59,398 nucleotides of DNA from contig JAFXXK010000026.1 in assembly GCA_017542305.1 (NCBI GenBank), positions 1 to 59,398 on the forward strand, in the 5' to 3' direction. A program made the position numbers and the translations under genes. Below, one piece after another: positions 12,001 through 17,520 of this stretch (the first letter of the stretch is position 1; each line of letters starts with the position of its first letter). Below the pieces are notes generated by a model, which worked only from the letters and a program-made list of their open reading frames with translations, was not told the DNA's origin and made no database searches. This DNA comes from a bacterium (GTDB lineage Bacteria; Cyanobacteriota; Vampirovibrionia; Gastranaerophilales; Gastranaerophilaceae).

Positions 12001-12563
12001 GTACAGCGGATGTACAATCTGCAAAAGCCGTTAAAGATGGTGAAGTAGCACACATAGAAGTCAGAAAAACCGATATGTACGATATCAAAAAGGCAATTGG
12101 TCTCGGAAATGACGGCGCATGCTGTACCGGTTTAGGCAAAAACTTCAATGAATGGTCAGCTCCTACATATATTATGAGCAAATGTATCGGTGCAATAGAA
12201 GTTGTTGACGGCAGCACATTCTGCGGAAATTCTATGATTTATATTGCATACGTTGACGGTAAACCTGCTCTTGTTATGGATAACATTGAGCTTAAACCTA
12301 AATATGCTTACAAAGATAAAATTCGTGATGCATTTATGGAATACGCAAAAAAACTTTGTGAAGAAATGGGCGTACCTGATTTACCGATATATGCAGGCCC
12401 GCACAGACATAAAATGAATATGACAATTTATCCGAAAGATACCCATACAATGCAGGTAGTCGGAAACAGCGGCGAACATAAAGTATATCTTGACTATGAC
12501 ATCGCAGGACACAGAATTGACGGAACAGAAACTGCCAAAATAGAAATGTACAGAATAAGATAA
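3..12563 (+). CDS. Giant multidomain protein (over 4180 residues, 5' end outside window), calpain-like and CheD-like domains
   Basis: One reading frame is open from the left edge to a TAA at 12563. The first usable start (TTG at 30) has no ribosome binding site and lies inside a module that recurs at 7371-7461, so the real start is upstream of the window. The protein is mostly alpha-helical, with no membrane span seen. In order: a short helical module (51-134), repeat B (1230-1551), a Cys-Cys module (3384-3860), a CheD-like region (about 4410-4860), repeat B again (5448-5757), a calpain-like protease (about 6400-7240), the first module again, a long Lys/Asn/Glu-rich helical region, a coiled coil (about 10850-11100), and a second Cys-Cys module at the C terminus. 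Size and modular composition suggest a secreted effector or toxin-like protein. That is inference; no secretion signal can be seen because the N terminus is missing. It ends just before a bidirectional terminator. Confidence 0.85.
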   Translation, partial: EVRTVLQEELLASDISDSDIPHQYRSLWQSCKTKARYILESLKGDMVKLPQNIKTKLTELVSEIRSIAKNSGAKVMADLERIGVDIETSYTPSETIPTEPVEVPTVSSRPHHPNPLDANYGIQYKSFIDTESLANGGQIEKRWLGDHYSLSRHTDSNGAITGYTYEFEYNGKTISITADKDGKLNRINSSFNEPQFSDETRHNVFDYICDAYYRSQHLADLPDEESFIQMCLDEVIDLASGKKKTPTLLMSEGDVIEKYMHIKGGSTILESLVKLAENIHQQRIQEYSNEKYTHMSLIGEKNGTPSEEVFIAKFKEQIETAKTLEELLELEQDIYLYKQAISANKAEYSDLEALLHNKKVEIGNNPDVQASKISPQEKLKIKNKILEICAKYEKYPVFATHVPDDFWEKFDYEHADRHIKHIEQIVKYDYDNGYQSVCKNGYFYSLEGAEVFDELANMFPIKAREGSVRTAFDLHSSALSVEEFNIAKARGLFDDPKYEKLTSFSIKEVVQLSDEQFNNPLLQTFMERGCIYISENAEINRLIDYATQKGLVSSYELSQLEKYILEISENNPDRIKYFVDKLCTLQSKDAIAEFYKYSSPEGGVIMVDPSENYTRNTLSYDNYFKYADSCVSDKYSGFGKNIGIISKLEEYQTLQRINGNTDYSWEQTYETQIARLRSIIEQSPERYVNDDSLWYVDEVAQAIRTCIKNGKINSDLLSKDKMLLRLKSLEEYDEDNLNSYIEVLDKFYENDIASIVSNNDVEGLEAIINGIRTSEVKQIAENFFHENAIQLALVSNIMDKETIDVLMRKRFDDAEEYLDSLTWFSSEDLNLYKSLCESLNVDGKPFLPTQKLEFIDLISAYENCNLSKAKMNQMIAENKVDLGELNRDLFNSVMQKCGLSDAEIAQIPLETLMKWDVKYVHLLIKEIQNNENNVKEVLQDMIRAVNAGKFEEFIADTSNKYGRTNAQTKAMFGKTNMNYDSWVKPPKEAEVKCVLKDQNLHALETKAGDIEEYINKLPQAVLKGFIKKQYPNFIQMVKDDAGNEVAKFVIPSDIKSSKAKLIELVQQLSDTSDKGQIAQVWNRAKGNLENADPKRVENARNTLTILDHLQEDLKAISEISEVKSSKTLNVTIKMWDRNPQKDIYQGNYSTCCIGMGNGNGSAMPHYIMDTAYNMIEIVDNVSGRPIGNALCYFAIVDGKRALIIDNIEINNGQKPSAEIGRTLRDKIAEYAANVAKAVTGREDTPIFMGDNYNDVPTNDLKAETHKFQFIGKVDSDNIYMDLYNGWTSTSNLTAKGKMLRLNATPSMKDVPAPSSETPATPASPKISVEQEDINYDNVRQDFVLGFGLSRTEEHFLNMVQEAQNVDECKYIISMIENADNSFIQRLQNPDKIIQSASEKMASLENPETKTQQMTTVVTPQKLIVASNSPVIFDKYKALSEAVDNPIYDFDNARFKDSANARVLEKVTPPQNEEVIEVSNYEKINGKYPGTIAATTTLDKCIYTDRMVQCASLVVVDRAHNTQSLIHCFPGDQTDCAKAVIEHILSGSNPEDLELSIVNGSEYATITTVQFLLDTVNDLAKGAKVELCNFPNWKELGISDRALLLKDGKLTCCDAREVTNKNTNPTENITYYERGEYLPQEGVRDYIVKLVKAAKTPEAVADLIDELQTKEEAIYLSYHIHNIAADNNFDTGPKEGLIRLIENKVRTLPEYNSQPETPAQNLTPTQQRYSQMDKEQLIAEYRKLALELNAGDLSALQKIGTLSEYLVKAGVDVHEALQDLTADKTPNKPLTKEEVDSKLSEILDDYEHEYNEVIKNFDYENANRHLQHLTMLTEHDSNRIYGASKNGYFSSKEGAEMFDELAKRFSAERTPGRISLLDQAMDALSVEDAQKLLRLGVLDNPNISPYRMGEIAELSEEEIVRLKQTSVYRAGLSYASDNDAINDVFIILNDVSRRGYTAHTLREIEAEIKSAANNSPEEIAKICDKIQCLDDKLDIFEKMFDYRHKDGDFDLQCFVDNIESIYELLHKRGTKLNDFMDDAFDGDIVDVMKAINKDNVHLVEKLVNVDGIDQMTLWHSLEFASTPERVHHVETIIDKIHSGEETAKALPYVKYSEPNPNVVQQKYAALPKYPVNEPLSELVGKTSQGQVVAVGNDTYINHNGNMVKLNMSAAMYEKLFPAYETACIQQGHDTGDCYFLSGVLYSFMQNSNAKIVLLQCIQQVGNDIVVTIPGYKDYPVTFKNGEIELGENHATTSLGNLMLEQTYAKARYASSNGIADANSVSADEAMKHIEGGIMSNTYDEFFPADSKQSISYTIGLNPARDEVPRNYENIEKEQMATVLDKYAGRTDVILSAGSGSRDAGYLPDYGVVPNHAYAIESIDKAARTVTIINPGNTLYRMTLSYDQFTEFFNILSVKELDTTPVSPSGKPQTKQPVIENISAAQNTTIEQNMTALSEMTLTPDALPQAYKDMWNSCQVKAKYIIESLGGNELTNSISAKCNELVADLETLAGVAKEDVAAQLSEIITSLKAGIQAAQPIIQPEAQPVVEEPKPTQLTTEENVTPAEEKYPVGELKENTPATEQEVRNILTEIGLSETRINEIVTPDKMPVLSQIAKPFYTIYKEVLSDNFKKIFGSDMITGVLEDILGNDRGLPTDSLFQNLIKYTNEENLKYLDLKFDNEYDEVTLEACKELLEDPKLPMLMEKLPMVYELFGKVGIFDVVDVLKKNTLDYITEENLLYIKEFNSKVPTDFRLGIADCKNINTYADDVIQDYIQTANEFARVCNGVSIELPATKDLAQITAQLKTVIRMVETYHIDLTCTSTTSLKLSQLADLANNPKLPQVVEIFKTVNPEVKRQIINDLVTGEISDINEIIAQIYEFKHSQFDIKQTSDLISRNSSLIDEGSVTTTKLKFMEIVNKNIKDYTFQLRLDDCKKLSDETELTETLANRYIAAINKFKSYDSVDRYSYRLYSYDKNYLDSGIKGFIENLEKLNTLLEQGLNLKTAGNNCQINFDDLMALILKTTPENVIKFINKIKPEAKDIAIEMANGGKITIDEKGAEFINALYDKYEHNKYKIRDVLECAQPNSQGVIDYDGVLELLNLIQPDANISLRRQCLNVHNGDYKGAKDFYNLVKDFSTEIYENAVKLEQTSFDEMIQAFNFVNENKVFEEKVRTKALESLFSVEHSMNVVQKLMNLRDNVYPNETLEELLNDYRYNYRYEMRQYADNTSVDDFIAKINFIKDEPELNYTFSGPKINAQMQVAMTDLPIEEFKALYNDLKAKYPEKYLTVMDYIANFNKDFALKIINKEGDINEHVIKMIAGVTPENISIVDELYSEHGMSLEELNKCKTYINKSNIQYIRELIADNEIPKETIVVVMPSINKNNAEGIKKLAKIKTLPAQYIYDIARQITTQNEASLLMLCNDPEFPKDKIADIASSLYNERIPLFKFLYEQKINPDCMSSILNNYSGNLEEVQQIITSGEFDSHKFLADYNTKYWRGIIDKGMTPDAIPEKLRQMLPAYAQARDPHIIENHQQLYEDAYNNRTLLKTGQDDLTDKDLDEVFLDLETVAALDIMGIGYLEAAFPLMIDVFEDLCEDIAKIKLSDENRKLLEETLTPAHSEEYIAMEKQLNALKKQMNELLGTEALNKIRELQKQKADIEEQIKQLNSKIALLDKDNPAIAGIRQQIRELQKQSKTLNGQAQSLYHTSPNAAQIKEYMNQISTLAKQMKNYIKEHSGLEPQDVVLKMRVIASLSNNNMVNDSEMTEFINLLRNPTPENQKIWDDKVNTKIYERIGVEYDEILAKKLDLLSCKYLSQMFVSCDNFFDNMKILVKHIKANPDKTVVEALDELPFNIETKRQLEALGIDYDKFTKVDKNSYTEVEVELNADEEKQNAIHNLEKDFNEEPFQNLPEEIRNGIIKRLNDIGVTLEKKYEEIFVGDGEANGTRDYLRLYRNGEPIKFEDMEKIMSVIKKEISSKQFWTVRNSDSTVEAARQHVYNHLIKLRTADVQSAKAVKDGEVAHIEVRKTDMYDIKKAIGLGNDGACCTGLGKNFNEWSAPTYIMSKCIGAIEVVDGSTFCGNSMIYIAYVDGKPALVMDNIELKPKYAYKDKIRDAFMEYAKKLCEEMGVPDLPIYAGPHRHKMNMTIYPKDTHTMQVVGNSGEHKVYLDYDIAGHRIDGTETAKIEMYRIR
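1230..1551 (+). repeat. Intragenic repeat B, copy 1
   Basis: This stretch of about 107 residues begins Phe-Asp-Tyr-Glu and contains the core KNGYF-S-EGAE-FDELA, then ALSVE and a QLSDEQ tail. It recurs at 5448-5757 in the same gene. The copies align without large gaps but are clearly diverged, so the duplication is old. No known family was recognised. Confidence 0.8.
3384..3860 (+). repeat. Cys-Cys module, copy 1 of 2 in the giant protein
   Basis: About 160 residues with the core YSTCCIGMG (Cys codons 3453 and 3456), then a beta-rich AIVDGKRALIIDNIEI strand pair and an amphipathic helix. A diverged copy closes the protein at 12051-12510. The order of strands and the long helix after the DNIE strand resemble a GNAT-type fold, but no acetyl-CoA loop is clear, so the function is unassigned. 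Confidence 0.75.
4410..4860 (+). other. CheD-like glutamine deamidase region inside the giant protein
   Basis: Within one beta-rich region a Cys (codon 4527-4529) follows a Thr by 6 residues and precedes a His (codon 4578-4580) by 17. The strands around them read CASLVVVD and SLIHCFPG. As I recall it, the catalytic set of Thermotoga CheD is Thr21, Cys27 and His44, which has the same spacing, and the surrounding strands fit that fold. CNF-type toxin deamidases share the fold. Activity and target are inferred, not shown. Confidence 0.5.
5448..5757 (+). repeat. Intragenic repeat B, copy 2
   Basis: Second copy of the module at 1230-1551. It shares the FDYE start, the HL/HI-rich helix, the KNGYF-S-EGAE-FDELA core, the ALSVE motif and an ELSEEE tail. 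It lies between the CheD-like and calpain-like regions of the giant protein. Confidence 0.8.
6400..7240 (+). other. Calpain-like (C2 family) cysteine protease domain inside the giant protein
   Basis: The motif GDCYFLSGV at about 6570 corresponds to the calpain signature GDCWLLAA, with the nucleophile Cys codon at 6576-6578 and upstream glutamines in place for the oxyanion hole. A His in NHAYAI (codon 7110-7112) and an Asn in IINPGN (codon 7164-7166) stand in the order and context of the calpain His (H-A/S-Y) and Asn (NPWG-like). All three catalytic residues are therefore present. No calcium-binding EF-hand or C2 segment was seen. Self-processing of the giant protein or cleavage of a target are both possible. 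Confidence 0.7.
12051..12510 (+). repeat. Cys-Cys module, copy 2 (C terminus of the giant protein)
   Basis: Repeats the module at 3384-3860. It has GACCTGLG (Cys codons 12120 and 12123), then YIAYVDGKPALVMDNIEL and a helix. The paired cysteines, the VDGK-AL--DNIE core and the C-terminal HKVYLDY strand match the first copy (DNIYMDLY). Retention of both cysteines in two diverged copies suggests they matter for function. Confidence 0.75.
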
Positions 12564-12572
12564 GAAGATATA

Positions 12573-12605
12573 AAATGACCTCTCAGTTTTTTTGAGAGGT
12601 CATTT
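12573..12605. terminator. Bidirectional rho-independent terminator
   Basis: A perfect 13-bp stem (aaatgacctctca / tgagaggtcattt) with a 7-nt T-rich loop and T-rich flanks lies between two convergent genes, so it can serve both strands. Confidence 0.9.
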
Positions 12606-12614
12606 CTTTTAATA

Positions 12615-14291
12615 TTATGCTTTGATGAGTTCTCTGACGTCTTTACGTTTAACTTTTCTTGTTGTCGTCTTTGGAAGTTCCTCTTTAGAAATAATAACAC
12701 TTGTCGGACGTTTATATGGTGCCAGATTTTGTGACAATGATTTAACGTCAAGTTTAACCATTCTGTCAATATCATCAGGTGAATAAGTGTTATACAATTC
12801 AGCTTTAGGTACAACTACCGCAGTAACTTCTTCCGTACCGTCTTTTGAGCCAAAACTTCTGGAAACTCCGAGTACACAAACTTCTGCGATATAGTTGCTC
12901 TTTTCTAAGATAGCTTCAACTTCTTCCGGGAATACTTTTTTACCGCCCTGAAGAACAATCATATTCTTAATTCTGCCTGTGATATGAATATGTCTGTCTT
13001 TATCCATACGGGCAATATCACCGGTGTGCAACCAGCCGTCTTTATCAATAACTTCTGCAGTTAATTCAGGCTGATTATGGTATCCCTTCATAACGGACGG
13101 ACCTTTCAAAAGTAATTCGCCGCTCTTTTCATCAATTCTTGCTTCAAAGTGTTTTAATGGCGGACCTACAGAAGCCAAGTCATTACGTTTATCCATATTA
13201 ACGGATACAACAGGACTCGTTTCAGACAGACCGTAACCCTGATATACTCTGAAACCGATTCTTTCATAAAATCTTCCGACATCAATATCCAACGGTGCAC
13301 CGCCTGAAATACATCCCATGAATTTACCGCCAAGATTATCATGAATTTTCTTAAACATAACTTTCTTGATAGCATAAGACGGAATAAATTTTGCCAAATG
13401 ATACAAGAATTTGAATCCGTATCTTGTCAAAGCAGGTGCGCTGTTAATTTCTTTTTCGATACCTGCTTTTAACAGTTTCAAAAATGCCGGAACAACAATC
13501 ATAAACTGAATGTGTTTTTCCTGCATAATACTTGTAATATCTTTTGGTTTAAGACTTGTTGTATAATAAATCGTATGTCCGAAATGCAGGAATGTTGAAA
13601 ATCCTACAGTCATTTCAAACAGATGATTCATCGGCAGAATTGAGAGCATAGTAATCTTTTCGCCGTGCGGAAGAATTACATTAATTGCATCGGTCAAATC
13701 TTCCAATTGGGCATTCATATTTCTGAATGAAATTTCAACCCCTTTTGGAGCACCTGTTGTACCTGATGTATAAATAATTAATGCCGTTGATTTAGAGCTT
13801 CTTTGTCTCCATTTGGCATCAAATTTGTCAGGCAAGTCATAAATGTTTTTAATATTGTCATCATTTGCGTGTTCGTCAATAAGTAAAATATACTTAATAG
13901 ACGGTACCGCTTTTTGTAATTTTAATGCCATATCCAGATAATGTTGAGATACAAGCATAATAGTCGGATTACAATCCGATAAAATAGAAGTCAATTCATA
14001 TTCCGAAAGTTTAATATCAAGCGGAACAGTAATTGTTCCGGTAAGTACGGAGGCAAAAACACATGCACCGTATTCCGGTTTTGATTCAGACAATATAGCA
14101 AGACACTCGCCTTTTTTAATATCCAAATCTTCAATTAAATGACGGGCAATTTTTCTTGACAGAAGACCTAAACCCCTGTAAGTAAACTCTTCCCAGCCAT
14201 ATTGAGTTTTAATCCCAAGAGCAACTTTGCCATCGTAGCAAGCTGTCTTTTCCTCCAATAATGATAAAATTTTGCTATTTCTTCGTTCCAT
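12615..14291 (-). CDS. AMP-forming acyl-CoA / acyl-ACP synthetase
   Basis: A member of the ANL adenylate-forming superfamily, activating a fatty acid with ATP to acyl-AMP and then to a thioester. It carries the phosphate-binding loop YTSGTTGAPKG, the YGLSETSP motif, the LHTGDIA motif, the hinge GRIKNMIVLQGGKKV and a C-terminal catalytic Lys in a TTRKVKR context. Length (558 residues) fits long-chain acyl-CoA ligases. The ATG at 14291 is preferred because AGGA lies 7 nt upstream; the ATG at 14297 would have only one base of spacing. No membrane domain or acyltransferase fusion is present. Substrate chain length, and CoA versus ACP as acceptor, cannot be decided from sequence. Confidence 0.9.
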   Translation of the reverse strand: MERRNSKILSLLEEKTACYDGKVALGIKTQYGWEEFTYRGLGLLSRKIARHLIEDLDIKKGECLAILSESKPEYGACVFASVLTGTITVPLDIKLSEYELTSILSDCNPTIMLVSQHYLDMALKLQKAVPSIKYILLIDEHANDDNIKNIYDLPDKFDAKWRQRSSKSTALIIYTSGTTGAPKGVEISFRNMNAQLEDLTDAINVILPHGEKITMLSILPMNHLFEMTVGFSTFLHFGHTIYYTTSLKPKDITSIMQEKHIQFMIVVPAFLKLLKAGIEKEINSAPALTRYGFKFLYHLAKFIPSYAIKKVMFKKIHDNLGGKFMGCISGGAPLDIDVGRFYERIGFRVYQGYGLSETSPVVSVNMDKRNDLASVGPPLKHFEARIDEKSGELLLKGPSVMKGYHNQPELTAEVIDKDGWLHTGDIARMDKDRHIHITGRIKNMIVLQGGKKVFPEEVEAILEKSNYIAEVCVLGVSRSFGSKDGTEEVTAVVVPKAELYNTYSPDDIDRMVKLDVKSLSQNLAPYKRPTSVIISKEELPKTTTRKVKRKDVRELIKA

Positions 14292-14407
14292 ACACATATC
14301 CTAAATAAATAATTTAACACTATATTCTATAACTATAATAGCCAAATGTCAATTATGTAAACATTATATACTGTATTTTAAAACTTGTCTTTACATATTT
14401 TAACTTA

Positions 14408-14436
14408 TTTACACCAACAGGCTATGGTTGTATTAT
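14408..14436 (+). promoter_or_regulatory. Predicted sigma70-type promoter of murA
   Basis: TTTACA, a 17-nt spacer, then TATTAT. The predicted transcription start (about 14443) lies downstream of the first in-frame ATG at 14428, which supports the internal TTG start of murA. Confidence 0.6.
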
Positions 14437-14481
14437 TATAGAAGAGTAAAGATTAGTAGGATATGTTTTCCGGAGGGAAAA

Positions 14482-15807
14482 TTGACAGATAAGTATTACG
14501 TTAAGGGAGGAACCCCTTTAAAAGGTGAAGTTGAAATTGGTGGCGCAAAGAATTCTGTATTGAAACTTATGGCCGCTGCAATATTGGCAAAGGGGTCTAC
14601 TAAAATATATAATGTACCTGATTTGACTGACGTTGAAATTATGCTGAGCGTTATTCAGGGATTGGGTGCAAAAACAGAATATGACAAGAAAGAAAAATCA
14701 ATAGTTATTGATTCAACAGAATTAACAAGCATTACCGCAAAATATGAGCAGGTCAGCAAAATGAGAGCTTCGTTCATTATTTTGGGCGCATTGATGTCAA
14801 GATGTAAAGAAGCTATTGTTGCGCTTCCGGGCGGATGTGCCATCGGTGAAAGACGAGTTGATTTTCATATCAGAGGTTTGGAAGCATTAGGTGCAAAGAT
14901 TAAGATAGAAAACGGTTATGTACACGCTAAAGCTTCAAAATTGACCGGTGCTGATGTTTATCTGGATATTCCGTCAGTCGGTGCTACAGAAAACATCATG
15001 CTTGCTGCAGTTCTTGCAAACGGTTCAACCCGTATCCAAAATGCGGCTCAGGAGCCTGAAATTGTCGATTTGGCAAATTTCTTAAATACTTTGGGTGCTG
15101 ATGTTAACGGTGCCGGCACTTCGGAAATTGTTATTAACGGTGTAAAACCTGAGGATTTACATCCGATAGAATATACTACAATTCCTGACAGAATTGAAGC
15201 CGGAACATTTATGACAGCAATTATTGCAACTCGCGGCAAAGGTATAATTAAAAATATTTATCCGGCTCACCTTACTTTCTTTAACGATAAACTGATAAAA
15301 ATGGGAGCAAGTATAAAGCTGCTTGAGCCTACCGTTATTGAAGTAAGCTGCAAAAACAGACTTAATTCAATTAACTTTGTAACTCAGCCATATCCCGGAT
15401 TTCCTACTGATTTACAATCTATGGCTATGGTTTTATTATCAACCGCAAACGGTGTCGGTATAATTACCGAAAGCCTGTACGAAAACAGATTTATGCAGGT
15501 ACCGGAATTACGCAGAATGGGTGCTGATATTCATCAGGACAGAAATCATGCTATTATTAAAGGTGTAAAAAAATTAACGGGCGCAGGTGTTGCCGCTTCC
15601 GACTTAAGAGCAGGTGCTGCACTTGTTGTTGCAGGACTTATGGCAGAAGGAACTTCTGTCATCGATAACTTACATCATATAGATAGAGGATACGAAAATT
15701 TCGAATCTAAGTTAAGATTGTTAGGAGGAAAGATTGAGAGAAGAGATGAAGAAATCGTTTCTCCCGACAAACTAACGGAGGGAATCCACAATGAATCCTA
15801 CTTATAA
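14482..15807 (+). CDS. murA: UDP-N-acetylglucosamine 1-carboxyvinyltransferase
   Basis: Transfers enolpyruvate from PEP to UDP-GlcNAc, the first committed step of peptidoglycan synthesis in the cytoplasm. The family signature GGAKNSVLKLMAA is at the N terminus and the fosfomycin-sensitive catalytic Cys stands in PGGCAIGERRVD. A later DLRAGAALV-AGL motif is also typical. Start chosen: TTG at 14482, preceded by GGAGGG with 4-nt spacing, giving 441 residues, close to the family norm. The in-frame ATG at 14428 would add 18 unconserved residues and lies before the predicted transcription start. The gene overlaps the next one by 17 nt. No Asp replacement of the Cys is present, so fosfomycin sensitivity is expected at the target. 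Confidence 0.95.
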   Translation: MTDKYYVKGGTPLKGEVEIGGAKNSVLKLMAAAILAKGSTKIYNVPDLTDVEIMLSVIQGLGAKTEYDKKEKSIVIDSTELTSITAKYEQVSKMRASFIILGALMSRCKEAIVALPGGCAIGERRVDFHIRGLEALGAKIKIENGYVHAKASKLTGADVYLDIPSVGATENIMLAAVLANGSTRIQNAAQEPEIVDLANFLNTLGADVNGAGTSEIVINGVKPEDLHPIEYTTIPDRIEAGTFMTAIIATRGKGIIKNIYPAHLTFFNDKLIKMGASIKLLEPTVIEVSCKNRLNSINFVTQPYPGFPTDLQSMAMVLLSTANGVGIITESLYENRFMQVPELRRMGADIHQDRNHAIIKGVKKLTGAGVAASDLRAGAALVVAGLMAEGTSVIDNLHHIDRGYENFESKLRLLGGKIERRDEEIVSPDKLTEGIHNESYL

Positions 15808-16129
15808 GCGTTGGTACGACCATGACCCATTGCTTCTGGAAGTAATCGAACTGTTAAGAAATTACCAGACAGAGCTCCATGCTCAGGCTGAAATTTTCTT
15901 GCACAAGATAGAAGAAAAAGTTTCAAAAGAAACGGTTGATAAGTTTTATGCAATGGTTAAACCTGTAAACGCTAATAACCGTTGGTATGATAAAGATCCG
16001 GTTATTTCAAGAACGGTTGAAATTTTGAGAATAGTTCCGCCGGAAGCTCAGAAGATTTGTGCCCAGAACTTTATCAGAACACTTAAAGAAATGGGTATTG
16101 AATACGAAAGTCCTAACGGTAACGGTTAA
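15791..16129 (+). CDS. Small protein with two RWYDxDP repeats, coupled to murA
   Basis: 112 residues, function unknown. It consists of two diverged copies of a unit of about 40 residues, each beginning RWYD(H/K)DP followed by a helical leucine-rich stretch, joined by a linker ending in NANN. No signal peptide, membrane span or enzyme motif. The ATG lies inside the end of murA (17-nt overlap) with GGAGG just upstream, so translation is probably coupled. This points to co-production with the peptidoglycan enzyme, though a functional link is inference. Confidence 0.8.
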   Translation: MNPTYKRWYDHDPLLLEVIELLRNYQTELHAQAEIFLHKIEEKVSKETVDKFYAMVKPVNANNRWYDKDPVISRTVEILRIVPPEAQKICAQNFIRTLKEMGIEYESPNGNG

Positions 16130-16150
16130 TTTAGAATACAAAAGTTTTGT

Positions 16151-16183
16151 AAAAAAGGCATGAATTATTTTCATGCCTTTTTT
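16151..16183 (+). terminator. Rho-independent terminator after the murA operon
   Basis: A 13-bp stem (aaaaaaggcatga / tcatgcctttttt) with a 7-nt loop, ending in seven T residues 20 nt after the small gene's stop. Confidence 0.92.
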
Positions 16184-16201
16184 ATAATGCAAATTTTGCA
16201 T

Positions 16202-16228
16202 AAAAAAAAACCACTCATTACTGAGTGG
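16202..16228 (-). terminator. Minus-strand terminator
   Basis: CCACTCA / TGAGTGG with a 4-nt loop. On the minus strand it is followed by nine T residues, so it terminates transcription entering from the ABC ATPase side, leaving an unusually long trailer of about 300 nt. Confidence 0.75.
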
Positions 16229-16229
16229 G

Positions 16230-16527
16230 TCGTTTTCTGCATCCTAATGGTCTCTTTTAGTGTTTATTATTTAGGAGTTTATATGTTTTTGGGGTTAATG
16301 AATCTATTTATATTTAGTGTTTCGACTACACTTAAATCTTACTTAATTATTATTGCACACATAATTTTAAATGTCAACAACTTGTTTTCATATTATTTTT
16401 AAATATCCGAAAATGCCGTTATAGTGTAGTTTTTACACTTTACAAAACTTAACAAATGGCTTGCATTTAACTTTTGCTTGGCTGTATTTGCATGCCAAAC
16501 CATGAAGAATTTGCCTGATTATTTTGA
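16230..16527. other. Intergenic region of about 300 nt, no gene recognised
   Basis: AT-rich and without a convincing reading frame on either strand. It lies between the minus-strand terminator at 16202-16228 and the stop of the ABC ATPase, so it would be transcribed as that gene's 3' trailer. A small hairpin (agtgta / tacact) is at about 16423-16439. No tmRNA, RNase P, SRP RNA or tRNA signature was found. Confidence 0.5.
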
Positions 16528-17520
16528 CTAATTAACTCTTTTTCCGTCTTTGTCAAACAAATAAATATCATCAGGATTAATTGATAAATCTATCTTTGAA
16601 TCAACTTGGGTTTCAGCAGATACTTTTGCGGAACATTTACTTTCACCGATATTAAAATACACTATTTTTTCAGAACCCAATAATTCCGTAATATCCACAT
16701 CCATTGTCAATTTGATACTTCCGCCTGTAATCATCTTTTCAGGACGTATGCCTGCTGTTAATCCGGCATATTTTTCGTCAAGAAGTTCCCCTTTTATAAA
16801 ATTCATCTGCGGAGAACCGACAAACCCTGCAACAAATGTATTTTGCGGATTATTATAAATTTCTTCCGGAGTATCAACCTGTTGGATATGACCTTTATCA
16901 AGAACAACAATTCTGTCACCCATAGTCAAAGCCTCTGTTTGGTCATGGGTTACATAAATAAATGTAGTTTGCAATTTTTCGTGTAGTTTTTTGATTTCAG
17001 AGCGCATCTGAACACGAAGTTTCGCATCAAGATTTGACAACGGTTCGTCCATAAGGAATACTTTAGGATTACGAACAATAGCACGGCCTAACGCTACACG
17101 TTGTCTTTGTCCGCCTGATAATTGTTTCGGGCGTCTGTCGAGATATTCGGTCAAATCAAGAATTTCAGCGGCTTCCTGAACTTTTTTATCAATAGTAGCT
17201 TTATCAACTTTACGCATTTTTAGACCGAACGCAATATTTTCTCTGACGGTCATGTGGGGATAAAGTGCATAACTCTGAAAAACAAACGCAATATCTCTGT
17301 CTTTAGGGTGAATATTATTTACTTTTTTATCCCCGATTAAAATTTCACCGTCGGAAATTTCTTCCAAACCCGCAATCATTCTTAGTATTGTTGATTTTCC
17401 GCAACCGGAAGCACCGACAAGAACTATGAATTCTTTGTCTTTTATCTCTAAATTAACACCGTCAATAACAACCTTTTTGTCGTATATTTTTTTTACGTTC
17501 TTTAAAATAACGTTACTCAT
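16528..17520 (-). CDS. Sugar-type ABC transporter ATPase (MalK/UgpC/MsmX family)
   Basis: Cytoplasmic ATPase subunit of a carbohydrate or glycerol-3-phosphate importer. It has Walker A GASGCGKST, Q-loop FVFQSYALYPHMTV, signature LSGGQRQRVALGRAI, Walker B VFLMDEPLSNLD, the H-loop YVTHDQTEA, and a C-terminal OB-type (TOBE) domain starting near GIRPE. The start at 17520 (MSNVILKN) aligns with family N termini. It overlaps the preceding gene by 8 nt (ATGAGTAA), which suggests translational coupling. No permease or binding protein is adjacent, so it may be a shared ATPase like MsmX. Exact substrate unknown. Confidence 0.92.
   Translation of the reverse strand: MSNVILKNVKKIYDKKVVIDGVNLEIKDKEFIVLVGASGCGKSTILRMIAGLEEISDGEILIGDKKVNNIHPKDRDIAFVFQSYALYPHMTVRENIAFGLKMRKVDKATIDKKVQEAAEILDLTEYLDRRPKQLSGGQRQRVALGRAIVRNPKVFLMDEPLSNLDAKLRVQMRSEIKKLHEKLQTTFIYVTHDQTEALTMGDRIVVLDKGHIQQVDTPEEIYNNPQNTFVAGFVGSPQMNFIKGELLDEKYAGLTAGIRPEKMITGGSIKLTMDVDITELLGSEKIVYFNIGESKCSAKVSAETQVDSKIDLSINPDDIYLFDKDGKRVN

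Noticed and set aside
378-12217. Several minus-strand and off-frame reading frames inside the giant gene
   Set aside because: They are antisense or off-frame shadows of one long, clearly coding frame, without ribosome binding sites.
14428-14481. murA start at the ATG at 14428
   Set aside because: It lies upstream of the predicted transcript start, adds unconserved residues, and TTG at 14482 has a perfect GGAGGG site.
16160-16402. 80-residue plus-strand reading frame
   Set aside because: It begins inside the murA-operon terminator, has no ribosome binding site and looks like untranslated AT-rich DNA.
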